A DNA stretch of 9,769 nucleotides, from contig JAEYWL010000090.1 of NCBI GenBank assembly GCA_023428915.1, positions 1-9,769 on the forward strand, read 5' to 3'. Both the position numbers and the translations under genes were made by a program. The notes under the pieces were generated by a model, which had not been told where the DNA came from, did not search any database, and worked only from the letters and a program-made list of their open reading frames with translations. Origin of the DNA: Verrucomicrobiota bacterium. Its GTDB lineage: Bacteria > Chlamydiota > Chlamydiia > Chlamydiales > JAEYWL01. This document shows positions 1 through 6,071 of the stretch, piece after piece (the stretch's first letter is position 1; each line of letters starts with the position of its first letter).

Positions 1-21
1 GGTCTTAGCTCCAGCTTGAAG

Positions 22-64
22 GGTTCGACAAGTCGAACCGGTAAAAGCGGCGACGAGTCGCCGC
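22..64. repeat. Two adjacent near-perfect palindromes downstream of the rplT operon
   Basis: GGTTCGAC (22-29) and GTCGAACC (32-39) form an 8-bp perfect stem with a 2-base centre. GCGGCGAC (47-54) and GTCGCCGC (57-64) form a second 8-bp stem, also with a 2-base centre. Both share the core CGAC-NN-GTCG. They lie just beyond the rplT terminator. On the minus strand the second stem is followed by only four T residues, so terminator function is weakly supported. The 11-mer made by 44-54 (minus strand GTCGCCGCTTT) recurs at 9460-9470, hinting at a shared repeat family. No gene is seen in 1-80. Confidence 0.6.
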
Positions 65-80
65 ACTCCAAATGCCTGGC

Positions 81-112
81 AAAAAAAAAAGCAGAATCCC
101 GAAGGATTCTGC
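81..112 (-). terminator. Rho-independent terminator of the rplT operon
   Basis: On the minus strand a perfect 9-bp stem (GCAGAATCC / GGATTCTGC, plus positions 91-99 and 104-112) is capped by the extra-stable tetraloop TTCG. Ten T residues follow (plus strand A-run 81-90). It lies 14 bases after the rplT stop codon and closes the tRNA-Val to rplT unit. Confidence 0.95.
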
Positions 113-126
113 TTAAAGCTTGACGC

Positions 127-483
127 TTAAGCCAAAGCTTCTTTGGCTTGGCCCACAACAGCTGCAAAGCCTGTTGGGTCGCTGATGGCCATTTCGGCCA
201 AGATTTTACGGTTTAACTCACATCCCGCTTTTTTCAGTCCATGCATGAACTTGCTATAAGAAATTCCATGAATTTTAGAAGCGATACCGATTCTTGTGAT
301 CCACAGGCTTCTAAAGTCACGTTTTCTTAGCTTGCGATGGCGATAGTTGTACGCCATGGCTCTCATGACGCAGTCACTTGTTAATCGCAAATGGTTGCGG
401 CGATCGCCTACAAAACCTTTCGCTAGCTTATGAATTCTTTTTTTGCGACGATGTGAAGCCACTGCATTGGTTACTCTTACCAT
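127..483 (-). CDS. rplT: 50S ribosomal protein L20
   Basis: Encodes L20 (118 aa), a 23S rRNA-binding protein needed early in assembly of the large subunit. The basic N-terminal extension (MVRVTNAVASHRRKKRIHK) and the globular part with the family signatures FRSLWITRI and LNRK are present. Length matches the family (about 117-123 aa). The central and C-terminal region resembles chlamydial L20 as I recall it (VMRAMA.NY, IHG.SYS, EMAI.DP.GFA). The start is ATG at 481-483 with GGAG about nine bases upstream. It is the last gene of the unit and lies 35 bases after rpmI. In E. coli L20 represses rpmI-rplT translation by binding the mRNA. Whether that happens here is not known, although the infC-rpmI junction does contain a hairpin. 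Confidence 0.98.
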   Translation of the reverse strand: MVRVTNAVASHRRKKRIHKLAKGFVGDRRNHLRLTSDCVMRAMAYNYRHRKLRKRDFRSLWITRIGIASKIHGISYSKFMHGLKKAGCELNRKILAEMAISDPTGFAAVVGQAKEALA

Positions 484-518
484 GACTATTCTCCACTGTT
501 ATTATGCTTCACGATGAT

Positions 519-716
519 TTATAACACACCCATTAAACGCTTGTAGGTCTTTGCCTGCGTTTCAAATACCAAACCAGGATTGCCTAGCTGGCGTTTGCGC
601 TTAGCTGATTTATGGGCTAATAAGTGTCTTTTACCTGGTCTTCTACGCAGAAGTTTACCGGTTCCAGTCACTTTAAATTTGGCTGATACAGCCTTTTTCG
701 TTTTCATTTTAGGCAC
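519..716 (-). CDS. rpmI: 50S ribosomal protein L35
   Basis: Encodes L35 (65 aa), a small basic protein of the large ribosomal subunit. The family opening MPKMKTKK, the central GTGKLLRRRPGKRHLL and the late YKRLM are all visible, and length is typical. The start codon is GTG (714-716), supported by the conserved MPKMK reading and an AAGGAG Shine-Dalgarno about nine bases upstream. An ATG three codons inside would remove the conserved MPK. It sits between infC (35 bases upstream) and rplT (35 bases downstream), the order infC-rpmI-rplT conserved across most bacteria. Confidence 0.98.
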   Translation of the reverse strand: MPKMKTKKAVSAKFKVTGTGKLLRRRPGKRHLLAHKSAKRKRQLGNPGLVFETQAKTYKRLMGVL

Positions 717-729
717 TGTAATTCTCCTT

Positions 730-750
730 ATGAGCAGCTGTTAGGCTCAT
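730..750 (-). promoter_or_regulatory. Hairpin in the infC-rpmI junction, next to the rpmI ribosome binding site
   Basis: ATGAGC (730-735) and GCTCAT (745-750) form a 6-bp stem starting right after the infC stop codon and ending a few bases before the rpmI AAGGAG. Its place matches where L20-dependent translational control acts in E. coli and Bacillus leaders, but the sequence alone does not show L20 binding. It could be incidental. Confidence 0.35.
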
Positions 751-751
751 T

Positions 752-1285
752 TCAGTTCAGAGGTCTGGGCGGGTTAGCCGCTTTCTTCTTGCCGCCAGGG
801 GCAAGAACAACGCTTAATATTCTGCCCAACATTTTTGGAGGCACTTCGGGTGTTGCGACATCCTCGAAATCCTCGCAAATTTTCTTAATCAGTTTTTCCC
901 CAATCTCCGCGTGGAGCATTTCCCGTCCGCGGAAGGTACAAGTGATCTTTACTTTATTGCCTTTGGAAATAAACTCTCTGGCATGGCGCAATTTAATTTC
1001 GAGGTCGTGCGGATCAATATTAGGCTTGATCTTGACCTCTTTAACTTTAATGACATGCCGAGATTTTTTACTCTCTTTTTCCCTTTTAGTTTGGTCGTAG
1101 CGAAATTTACCGTAGTTTATGATCTTGCAAACCGGCGGCACCGATCCGGGAACAATCTCCACCAGATCCAGTCCAGCCTCTTCCGCCATGGCTAGAGCTT
1201 CATGGATTGAAATTACGCCAACTTGTTCGCCTGTTTGGCTGATCACACGCACTTTCGGTGCGCGAATTTCTCTGTTAACTTTCAA
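752..1285 (-). CDS. infC: Translation initiation factor IF-3
   Basis: Encodes IF3 (177 aa), which binds the 30S subunit, prevents premature 50S joining and proofreads the start codon and initiator tRNA. The N-domain (residues 1 to about 75) has NREIRAPKVRVI, the linker is the Lys-rich stretch around 68-85, and the C-domain carries IKPNIDPHD and KVKITCTFRGREM. The start codon is TTG (1283-1285): no ATG, GTG or ATT lies in frame between it and the upstream stop, and an AGAGG motif precedes it by about ten bases. Rare infC starts are well known. E. coli uses AUU, through which IF3 limits its own synthesis, and the TTG here may serve the same feedback (inference). It begins 15 bases after the ThrRS-like stop codon, so translation is likely coupled. 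Confidence 0.97.
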   Translation of the reverse strand: MKVNREIRAPKVRVISQTGEQVGVISIHEALAMAEEAGLDLVEIVPGSVPPVCKIINYGKFRYDQTKREKESKKSRHVIKVKEVKIKPNIDPHDLEIKLRHAREFISKGNKVKITCTFRGREMLHAEIGEKLIKKICEDFEDVATPEVPPKMLGRILSVVLAPGGKKKAANPPRPLN

Positions 1286-1300
1286 CTGTTTTTTACCTCT

Positions 1301-2719
1301 CTAAAGAGATTCAGGTATTTTCTTTTTGGTCATCCATTCTGGCAATATACCAGCATGATGCTCAATTAGCAAAGCGATAAAGCGTTCCAGCGACCCAAAA
1401 AGCGACCAACTGATCATAATCGGGGTATGCTGACCCTGTTTTGCTTCATAAACCAATCTCATACGTGAAGGCAGCTGGAGGAAAATCTCAATACGAGGGC
1501 CCGGCCACTCACGTCCTAAGGCGTCGCTATAAACTACCTCTAAGAAAGGACTATGAAGCTCCTGTTGAGTCTGAGACTCAACAAAATCCATTTTATTTGC
1601 ATGCAAAGCTTTGTGGAACCATTCAACGCTTCTTTTCCAATCCGCAGTCTTACCTGCTTTTAAGGAGGTGGCGGAATACAAAGCCCACTTGCATTTTAAA
1701 TCAAAGATTCTAATCGTTCCGGCAATGAATTGCAAGGAAGAAATTAGTCCATCAACTACTTGCTCTGGGGTGCAAAATACTGTGGCCTGGTCGCGGCAAA
1801 TAGTGCGTGTCTGGCAAAGCCCTTCGAGTTCGTGATCAGCAATTCCGGTAAAAATTTCCCGGTATTCGCAAATTTTATACGGCAACTCTCCTGCGCGGCG
1901 CAGCTTAGCTTGAAAAATCATAGCATGCTGCGGTGCCATTGATTGCACAAGGTGATAATAACTTCCCCCGACTTCCAAAGAGTCGAGCTGAGAGATTGTC
2001 TGCCCCAGTTTGCCGGCTTGCTCTTCGAGCAGTAAAGGTGTATGAACTGTCTGAAAGCCCGCAGCTAAATGCACCGTCCGCCACCAGTCCAGGAGTCCTT
2101 CACGCAGTTGCGCTCCTTTGGGCAGCCACAAAAAAGTGCCCGGGGCCAAATAAGGATGCCGGGCAAATAGTTGCTGCTGAAGCCCCAGTTGCATATGATC
2201 CCGTGCTTTAGCTTCGCCTGCCAGCCTGACCTCTTGCTTCAACGCCTGTTTGTCAAAGGCTGCAACACCTTCTATGCGAGTAACTTGAATCTCTTCTCCG
2301 CCAATTACTTGAGTAATAATTTTAAGGGACAGCAGTTTATAGGCCGAGAGTTCTCGAGTTGAGGCCACATAGGGCAAAGGGGCTGCATCGAAAAACTCGC
2401 CGCATTTAAACATTTCGACAAATTGGGCGCGCTCTTCTTCAAATAGATCCGCGCGAATCTCTTGTCCAAAATGGCGGTACATCTCCTGTGCATTTTGCTT
2501 CATCATCGTGGCATGGGCCACTGGCAAGTCAGCCATAACCAAAGCCCGATAGCGCTCTTCTATTTGGGGCAAATACTCGGGATTAATCGCCGGCTCAAAG
2601 AAAAAATCGTAATAAAATCCTAAGCGGGAATTTCCTCCTCGCAGCAATTGCGCTTCCGGAAAAAGGTCCAGCACTGCAGCAGCTAATAGGCGGGCGGCTG
2701 AAGAATTAAGTTGCGGCAA
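1301..2719 (-). CDS. Truncated threonyl-tRNA synthetase-like protein lacking zinc and editing residues
   Basis: This 472-aa protein aligns by eye with ThrRS from the N2 editing domain through class II motif 3. It has no N-terminal TGS domain and ends where the anticodon-binding domain should begin. Fold landmarks remain: GFYYDFFF near 34, the FxLPSR-like LQLPSRM near 415, and motif 3 GSLERF at 442-447 with its ATP-binding Arg446. Against E. coli ThrRS, the zinc ligands Cys334, His385 and His511 become Ala262, Thr313 and Ser437. The motif 2 Arg363 becomes Thr291, and the threonine-contacting Asp383, Tyr462 and Gln484 become Gln311, His389 and Glu411. The editing His73/His77, Cys182 and His186 are also gone. 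Normal threonylation is therefore unlikely, and a true thrS should exist elsewhere. The start is uncertain: TTG at 2717-2719 lacks a clear ribosome site, and the frame stays open upstream into the tRNA gene. It lies 40 bases after tRNA-Val and 15 before infC, the usual thrS slot. Confidence 0.85.
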   Translation of the reverse strand: MPQLNSSAARLLAAAVLDLFPEAQLLRGGNSRLGFYYDFFFEPAINPEYLPQIEERYRALVMADLPVAHATMMKQNAQEMYRHFGQEIRADLFEEERAQFVEMFKCGEFFDAAPLPYVASTRELSAYKLLSLKIITQVIGGEEIQVTRIEGVAAFDKQALKQEVRLAGEAKARDHMQLGLQQQLFARHPYLAPGTFLWLPKGAQLREGLLDWWRTVHLAAGFQTVHTPLLLEEQAGKLGQTISQLDSLEVGGSYYHLVQSMAPQHAMIFQAKLRRAGELPYKICEYREIFTGIADHELEGLCQTRTICRDQATVFCTPEQVVDGLISSLQFIAGTIRIFDLKCKWALYSATSLKAGKTADWKRSVEWFHKALHANKMDFVESQTQQELHSPFLEVVYSDALGREWPGPRIEIFLQLPSRMRLVYEAKQGQHTPIMISWSLFGSLERFIALLIEHHAGILPEWMTKKKIPESL

Positions 2720-2759
2720 GCTTAAGTTGGAAATAATGGCACCGTGGTCTGGAAATTGA

Positions 2760-2833
2760 TGGGATATAGCTGACTCGAACAGCTGACCTCCACGATGTCA
2801 ACGTGGCGCTCTAACCAACTGAGCTAATATCCC
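2760..2833 (-). tRNA. tRNA-Val (anticodon GAC)
   Basis: A complete cloverleaf of 74 nt can be drawn on the minus strand. The acceptor stem is GGGATAT / ATATCCC with discriminator A. The D-arm contains AGCTCAGTTGGTTAGAGC, the anticodon stem is CCACG / CGTGG with loop TTGACAT, and the T-arm is AGCTG-TTCGAGT-CAGCT. The anticodon GAC reads valine codons GUC and GUU. The 3' CCA is not encoded. No terminator is visible between it and the ThrRS-like gene 40 bases downstream, so it probably heads the ribosomal protein unit and is released by processing. Confidence 0.97.
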
Positions 2834-2847
2834 GGCTAGATGGAGAG

Positions 2848-2876
2848 ACTATAGCAAGCCCGAAAATTAAAGGCAA
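2848..2876 (-). promoter_or_regulatory. Sigma-70-type promoter for tRNA-Val and the downstream operon
   Basis: On the minus strand, TTGCCT (2871-2876) and TATAGT (2848-2853) are separated by exactly 17 bases. A TGC triplet directly before the -10 box gives an extended -10 element. The start would fall near 2841, about eight bases ahead of the tRNA. This is the best promoter seen before infC-rpmI-rplT. Confidence 0.8.
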
Positions 2877-2899
2877 AAGGAAATTTTCGAAATCGGGCA
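2858..2899. other. Imperfect inverted repeat between uvrC and the tRNA promoter
   Basis: GCCCG (2858-2862) plus AAAATT on one side faces AATTTT and CGGGC (2895-2899) on the other, with a six-base bulge. CGAAAATT / AATTTTCG is an alternative 8-bp pairing. On the minus strand it follows uvrC and could help end that transcript, but no T-run follows directly and the structure overlaps the -35 box of the tRNA promoter. Confidence 0.35.
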
Positions 2900-2925
2900 T
2901 GGGCACGCACGAGGGCACGGGCACG
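2894..2925. repeat. Short GC-rich hexamer repeat after uvrC
   Basis: Five degenerate units of a six-base motif follow each other: CGGGCA, TGGGCA, CGCACG, AGGGCA, CGGGCA, then CG. The block ends eight bases from the uvrC stop codon. It is a small microsatellite with the same period as the much larger array at 9582-9767 but an unrelated sequence. Confidence 0.65.
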
Positions 2926-2933
2926 AAAAATTG

Positions 2934-4769
2934 CTAGTCCTGACTCCTCTTCTTCAACACAAAATCCCAGATGGCTCTCTTAGCGGCTTCCGGAAACCTG
3001 GGCAATTTGTCAATCTCCTCTTGAGTTGCCTCAAGGAGTTTTTTGATGCTGCCAAAGCGGCGCAAAAGGGCTTTCCTGCGCCCGGCGGCAATGCCGGGAA
3101 TGTCATCAAGGCTGCTGCCGAATGTTTTTTTGCTGCGCCGTTTGCGCTGGAAAGTAATGGCAAAACGGTGGGCCTCATCGCGAATCTGCTGCAGCAGAAA
3201 CAGCACCTGGGAATTGCGTCCCAAGACTATGGGGTCTTTAACTTCTTTTACACATACCCTTTCAGCCGTTATCCCCCGATCGTGCCTGCCTTCTTCCTTT
3301 ACCAGCGAGATTGCATCCACGGTAATAATTTCCAGCTCTTTAAAGACTTCAAGGGCAATATTCAGGTGCCCCTTCCCCCCATCCACTACAAGCAGGTCAG
3401 GCAGGGCATTAGCTTCTTTGAGTTTAGTGTAGTGGCGGCATAAGACTTCGCGCATCGCGGCATAATCATCAGAAGCGCCTGCGGCGCGCACGCGATAATG
3501 GCGATACCCCTTGCTATCCTTTACCCCTTCCGTAAATGTCACGATAGAGGAAACTGGTTCGCTGCCGGAGAGGTGGGAATTATCGATGCATTCAATTTTT
3601 TTAGGGTATTGTGAAAGGTGCAGCAGCTCCTGCATCTCGAGCAGGGCATTTTCCCGGATCTCGGCCAAATCTTTTTCTTTATGGAAGGCTGCCTTGGCGT
3701 TCTCATTGGCCATTTCCGCCAAAGAACGCTTCTCTCCTCTTTGCGGAGCCAATATGACAACTTTGCGTTTATGGCCATTGGTCAAGATCTCCGCTAACGT
3801 ATCCCCTTCAACCAAAGGCAGCGGCAAGATAATTTCATGGGGGAGCTCGGTCTTGCCGATGTAATGCTGCATCAAAAAGCTCTGCAGCAGTTCCTCATCA
3901 TCTTCGGCAATATGGGAAAAGTCAAAATGCTTAGCTCCCATCAACTTCCCGCCGCGCATAAAAAGCTGGGCTAAAATTACTTCTGTGCCTTGCCTAAAGA
4001 GGCCTAAAATATCGGCATCGCCTCCAAGAGGCTTATCTACTGTTTGTCCTTCAATTGTTTTCTGTATATGGCGGATGGACAGTTGCAAAGCGGCAGCTTC
4101 CTCAAACTCCAGCGCTTCCGCTGCCTGCAGCATCCGCTGCTGCAAGTTTTTTAACACTTCCTGGTTTTGCCCCCGTAAAAACTGCGCAGCGCTCTTCACC
4201 AGCAAATCGTATTCTTCTCTTGAGCATCTTTGCACACAAGGAGCCACACAGCGTTTCATATCGTAGAGAATGCAAGGGCGGGTGCGCCTGGCAAACTCCT
4301 CATCAGAGCATTGCCGTAAAGGAAAAATGCGGCGCAGCATATCCAGGGTTTCGCGTGCGCTATGGGCGCTGGTATAGGGGCCGAAGTACTGCCCATCCGC
4401 CTTGGGCTTGCCACGGTAGCGCACCAACTGCAGCATAGGCCAGGCATGCTTGGTCAGCTTGATCGCGATGTAGGTTTTATCGTCTTTTAGCAGCGCATTG
4501 TAACGCGGCTGGTATTGCTTGATGAGGTTATTCTCTAGCAGCAAGGCCTCTTTTTCAGAAAACACGACAATCGTATCGATCGACTCCACCTTTGACACTA
4601 AAAAAGGCACCATGGAACGGCCATCCCTGCCCGGAACAAAGTATTGCCGCACCCGCTGCTTGAGATTTTTGGCCTTGCCCACATACAAAGGATGCCCGCC
4701 GCCGTCTCTCATGATGTAGACGCCAGGCTGGGCAGGAAAATCTTCTGTCTTCTTGATATCGAACGGCAT
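2934..4769 (-). CDS. uvrC: UvrABC system protein C, excision nuclease subunit
   Basis: UvrC makes both incisions during nucleotide excision repair after UvrB is loaded on damaged DNA. The 611-aa length matches the family (E. coli 610). Domains in order: a GIY-YIG nuclease (about 14-95: GVYIM, LYVGKAKNLKQRV) for the 3' cut; a Cys-rich segment with Cys154, Cys166, Cys174 and Cys178, the spacing reported to hold a [4Fe-4S] cluster in E. coli UvrC; a UVR motif (about 203-238) for UvrB contact; an RNase H-like nuclease for the 5' cut with Asp396 in IDNSHL, Asp463 in VVDGGKGH and His534; and C-terminal helix-hairpin-helix DNA-binding motifs (about 554-605, DDIPGI, LPRFP). Nothing essential is missing. 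It starts at ATG (4767-4769), 3 bases after the RlmN-like stop codon, so the two are almost surely co-translated. Confidence 0.98.
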   Translation of the reverse strand: MPFDIKKTEDFPAQPGVYIMRDGGGHPLYVGKAKNLKQRVRQYFVPGRDGRSMVPFLVSKVESIDTIVVFSEKEALLLENNLIKQYQPRYNALLKDDKTYIAIKLTKHAWPMLQLVRYRGKPKADGQYFGPYTSAHSARETLDMLRRIFPLRQCSDEEFARRTRPCILYDMKRCVAPCVQRCSREEYDLLVKSAAQFLRGQNQEVLKNLQQRMLQAAEALEFEEAAALQLSIRHIQKTIEGQTVDKPLGGDADILGLFRQGTEVILAQLFMRGGKLMGAKHFDFSHIAEDDEELLQSFLMQHYIGKTELPHEIILPLPLVEGDTLAEILTNGHKRKVVILAPQRGEKRSLAEMANENAKAAFHKEKDLAEIRENALLEMQELLHLSQYPKKIECIDNSHLSGSEPVSSIVTFTEGVKDSKGYRHYRVRAAGASDDYAAMREVLCRHYTKLKEANALPDLLVVDGGKGHLNIALEVFKELEIITVDAISLVKEEGRHDRGITAERVCVKEVKDPIVLGRNSQVLFLLQQIRDEAHRFAITFQRKRRSKKTFGSSLDDIPGIAAGRRKALLRRFGSIKKLLEATQEEIDKLPRFPEAAKRAIWDFVLKKRSQD

Positions 4770-4772
4770 GGC

Positions 4773-5756
4773 CTATTCTATGGTCTCTCTCTCTTCCAGA
4801 TCATTAAGGATTTTTGAACCGAACAATACGCTGCGGAATTGTTTAATGGCTTTTTTCTGCGGCGGACGGAATTTTCCGCCTTTTACAGACGGCAGCAGCA
4901 GCAGCCTGACTGCCGCCTTGCTGCCCTTTAACAGGTGCGCCAGCTCCAAGGCCTGATCCGGATGGTCATTCACTCCCTCCAAGAGAGCATATTCGTATAC
5001 AATTTCCGCCTTGGTTTTCTTCCAATAGCTGCCAATAACTTCTAAGAGATCTTCCAGAGGATATTTTTTGGCATAAGGAATCAAAGATTGGCGCAGCTTT
5101 TGATTCGGGGCATGTAAACCCACTGTGAGATTCGCCGTGACTGCATCCCTGATGAGATTTTCAATCCCGTCAATAATCCCTACAGTATTCAGCTCTATCC
5201 GTTTTGGGGAAATACCAAAGAGCTCGCGATCCAGAAACATATGGATCGCTTTTAAACAAGGCTCGTAGTTTTTCAATGGCTCGCCGCCGGCACTAAAGGT
5301 AACGGCCGTTATTTTTTCACTGCGCGGCAGCAGCCATTTATTGAGCTGCAGCACTTGCTCTACGATTTCACCAGGCCGCAAATTGCGGTAAAAAACGGGA
5401 TTGCCTGCTAAAAAAGCATAGTGGACAGGGGTGCCCACTTGAGTGGAAATGTATGCGGTCTTCTGCCCCTTGCCTTGGATAAATTGCGAAGATACCGTTT
5501 TATCGTCAAATAGCTTCCACAAAAATTCCGCCTGTTTACCCTCTGGCGGGACTTCTGCGGAAGAAAGTGCGGGCAATTGAAACGCTTCCTTAAAGCGCAG
5601 CCTGTTGGCTTTGCTGAGATTGCTCATGCTATCCCAATCTAAAACCATTTTATGATACACCCACTCTTGAAGCTGCTTGGCATTAAAAGCGGGAAGATCT
5701 TGTTCCTGGCACCAATCTGCCAGTTCTACCTTAGAAAAGTCACAAAAATTTTTCAT
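4773..5756 (-). CDS. RlmN-like radical SAM family protein without iron-sulfur cysteines
   Basis: The 327-aa sequence follows the rRNA/tRNA adenine C2-methyltransferase RlmN fold. Near 105 there is TQVG, at about 157-160 GGEP (the SAM-binding GEP motif), near 214 GLHAPN, and near 260 VND. However the radical SAM motif CxxxCxxC is replaced by Thr109, Tyr113 and Leu116. The position of E. coli Cys118 is Tyr102, and the segment that would carry the methyl-carrying Cys355 is missing because the protein ends early. Without these residues it cannot bind the [4Fe-4S] cluster or perform RlmN chemistry, although the frame is intact over nearly the full family length. The ATG at 5754-5756 is chosen; an in-frame TTG six codons upstream (5772-5774) is the alternative, and neither has a good Shine-Dalgarno. 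It runs straight into uvrC. An RNA-binding or regulatory role is possible but not shown, and a genuine rlmN would be expected elsewhere. Confidence 0.85.
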   Translation of the reverse strand: MKNFCDFSKVELADWCQEQDLPAFNAKQLQEWVYHKMVLDWDSMSNLSKANRLRFKEAFQLPALSSAEVPPEGKQAEFLWKLFDDKTVSSQFIQGKGQKTAYISTQVGTPVHYAFLAGNPVFYRNLRPGEIVEQVLQLNKWLLPRSEKITAVTFSAGGEPLKNYEPCLKAIHMFLDRELFGISPKRIELNTVGIIDGIENLIRDAVTANLTVGLHAPNQKLRQSLIPYAKKYPLEDLLEVIGSYWKKTKAEIVYEYALLEGVNDHPDQALELAHLLKGSKAAVRLLLLPSVKGGKFRPPQKKAIKQFRSVLFGSKILNDLEERETIE

Positions 5757-5862
5757 TTTATTAATTTGTTGCAAATTATTGATTTCTTAACATTCTTTGA
5801 ACAAGAATTTTACAACAATTAAGAATAATACAAAAGTCTGTACTACCGTATTTGAAATTTTA

Positions 5863-5891
5863 TTGACACAATTTAAATACGCAGGTACCTT
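5863..5891 (+). promoter_or_regulatory. Probable promoter for the acidic secreted protein gene
   Basis: A perfect -35 box TTGACA (5863-5868) is followed after 17 bases by TACCTT (5886-5891), a weak -10 box keeping the T, A and final T. A better -10 match, TAATAT at 5891-5896, is too far away (22 bases). Transcription from here would give a leader of about 170 nt. Confidence 0.5.
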
Positions 5892-5912
5892 AATATAAGT
5901 GTCTCGATTGTG

Positions 5913-5941
5913 TTTTAAAGGAACAGGTTGAGTCCTTAAAA
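5913..5941 (+). promoter_or_regulatory. Hairpin in the 5' leader of the acidic protein gene
   Basis: TTTTAAAGGA (5913-5922) pairs with TCCTTAAAA (5933-5941) as nine base pairs with one bulged A and a 10-base loop. It lies shortly after the predicted start of transcription. It has no U-run directly behind it. It may affect mRNA stability; no known riboswitch is recognised. Confidence 0.35.
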
Positions 5942-6020
5942 GATCCGAAAAATTGCTCCATAACTGAGTGAGAAGCCTATTTTTTCCAGTTATAAGCAGC
6001 AAGCAGGATCCGAGCAGTGA

Positions 6021-6071
6021 ATGATCCTCCAATCATTTATGGCAAACCCCTTAAACTTACGGAGTAAATAA
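6021..6071 (+). CDS. Possible 16-codon upstream reading frame overlapping the next start codon
   Basis: ATG at 6021 opens a frame of 16 codons ending with TAA at 6069-6071, whose last A is the first base of the ATG of the following gene (TAATG arrangement). The GGAG that serves the downstream gene lies within this frame. Such an overlap is typical of translational coupling, but the upstream frame has only a distant AGGA as ribosome site, so it may be chance. Confidence 0.2.
   Translation: MILQSFMANPLNLRSK

Larger units (their letters stand above)
5757..6070. other. Divergent intergenic region between the RlmN-like gene and the acidic-protein gene
   Basis: About 310 AT-rich bases without a convincing gene. 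On the RlmN-like side lie two small palindromes: TAATTTG-TTG-CAAATTA (5762-5778) and ATTCTT-TGAAC-AAGAAT (5792-5808). A weak minus-strand -10 box TAAAAT sits at 5807-5812. On the other side are a promoter, a leader hairpin and a short upstream frame, listed separately. The palindromes could be operators, but AT-rich DNA produces such repeats easily. Confidence 0.4.

Noticed and set aside
2720..2760. T-box or threonine-responsive leader before the ThrRS-like gene
   Set aside because: The gap after the tRNA is only 40 bases, with no room for a T-box and no threonine codon run or attenuator hairpin.
2934..4719. Several plus-strand frames of 66-170 codons inside uvrC
   Set aside because: All are shadows of the well-conserved uvrC frame and have no family resemblance of their own.
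5787..6032. 81-codon minus-strand frame starting with TTG upstream of the RlmN-like gene
   Set aside because: No ribosome site, no recognisable protein, and it covers the promoter and leader region of the plus-strand gene. Kept out as chance.
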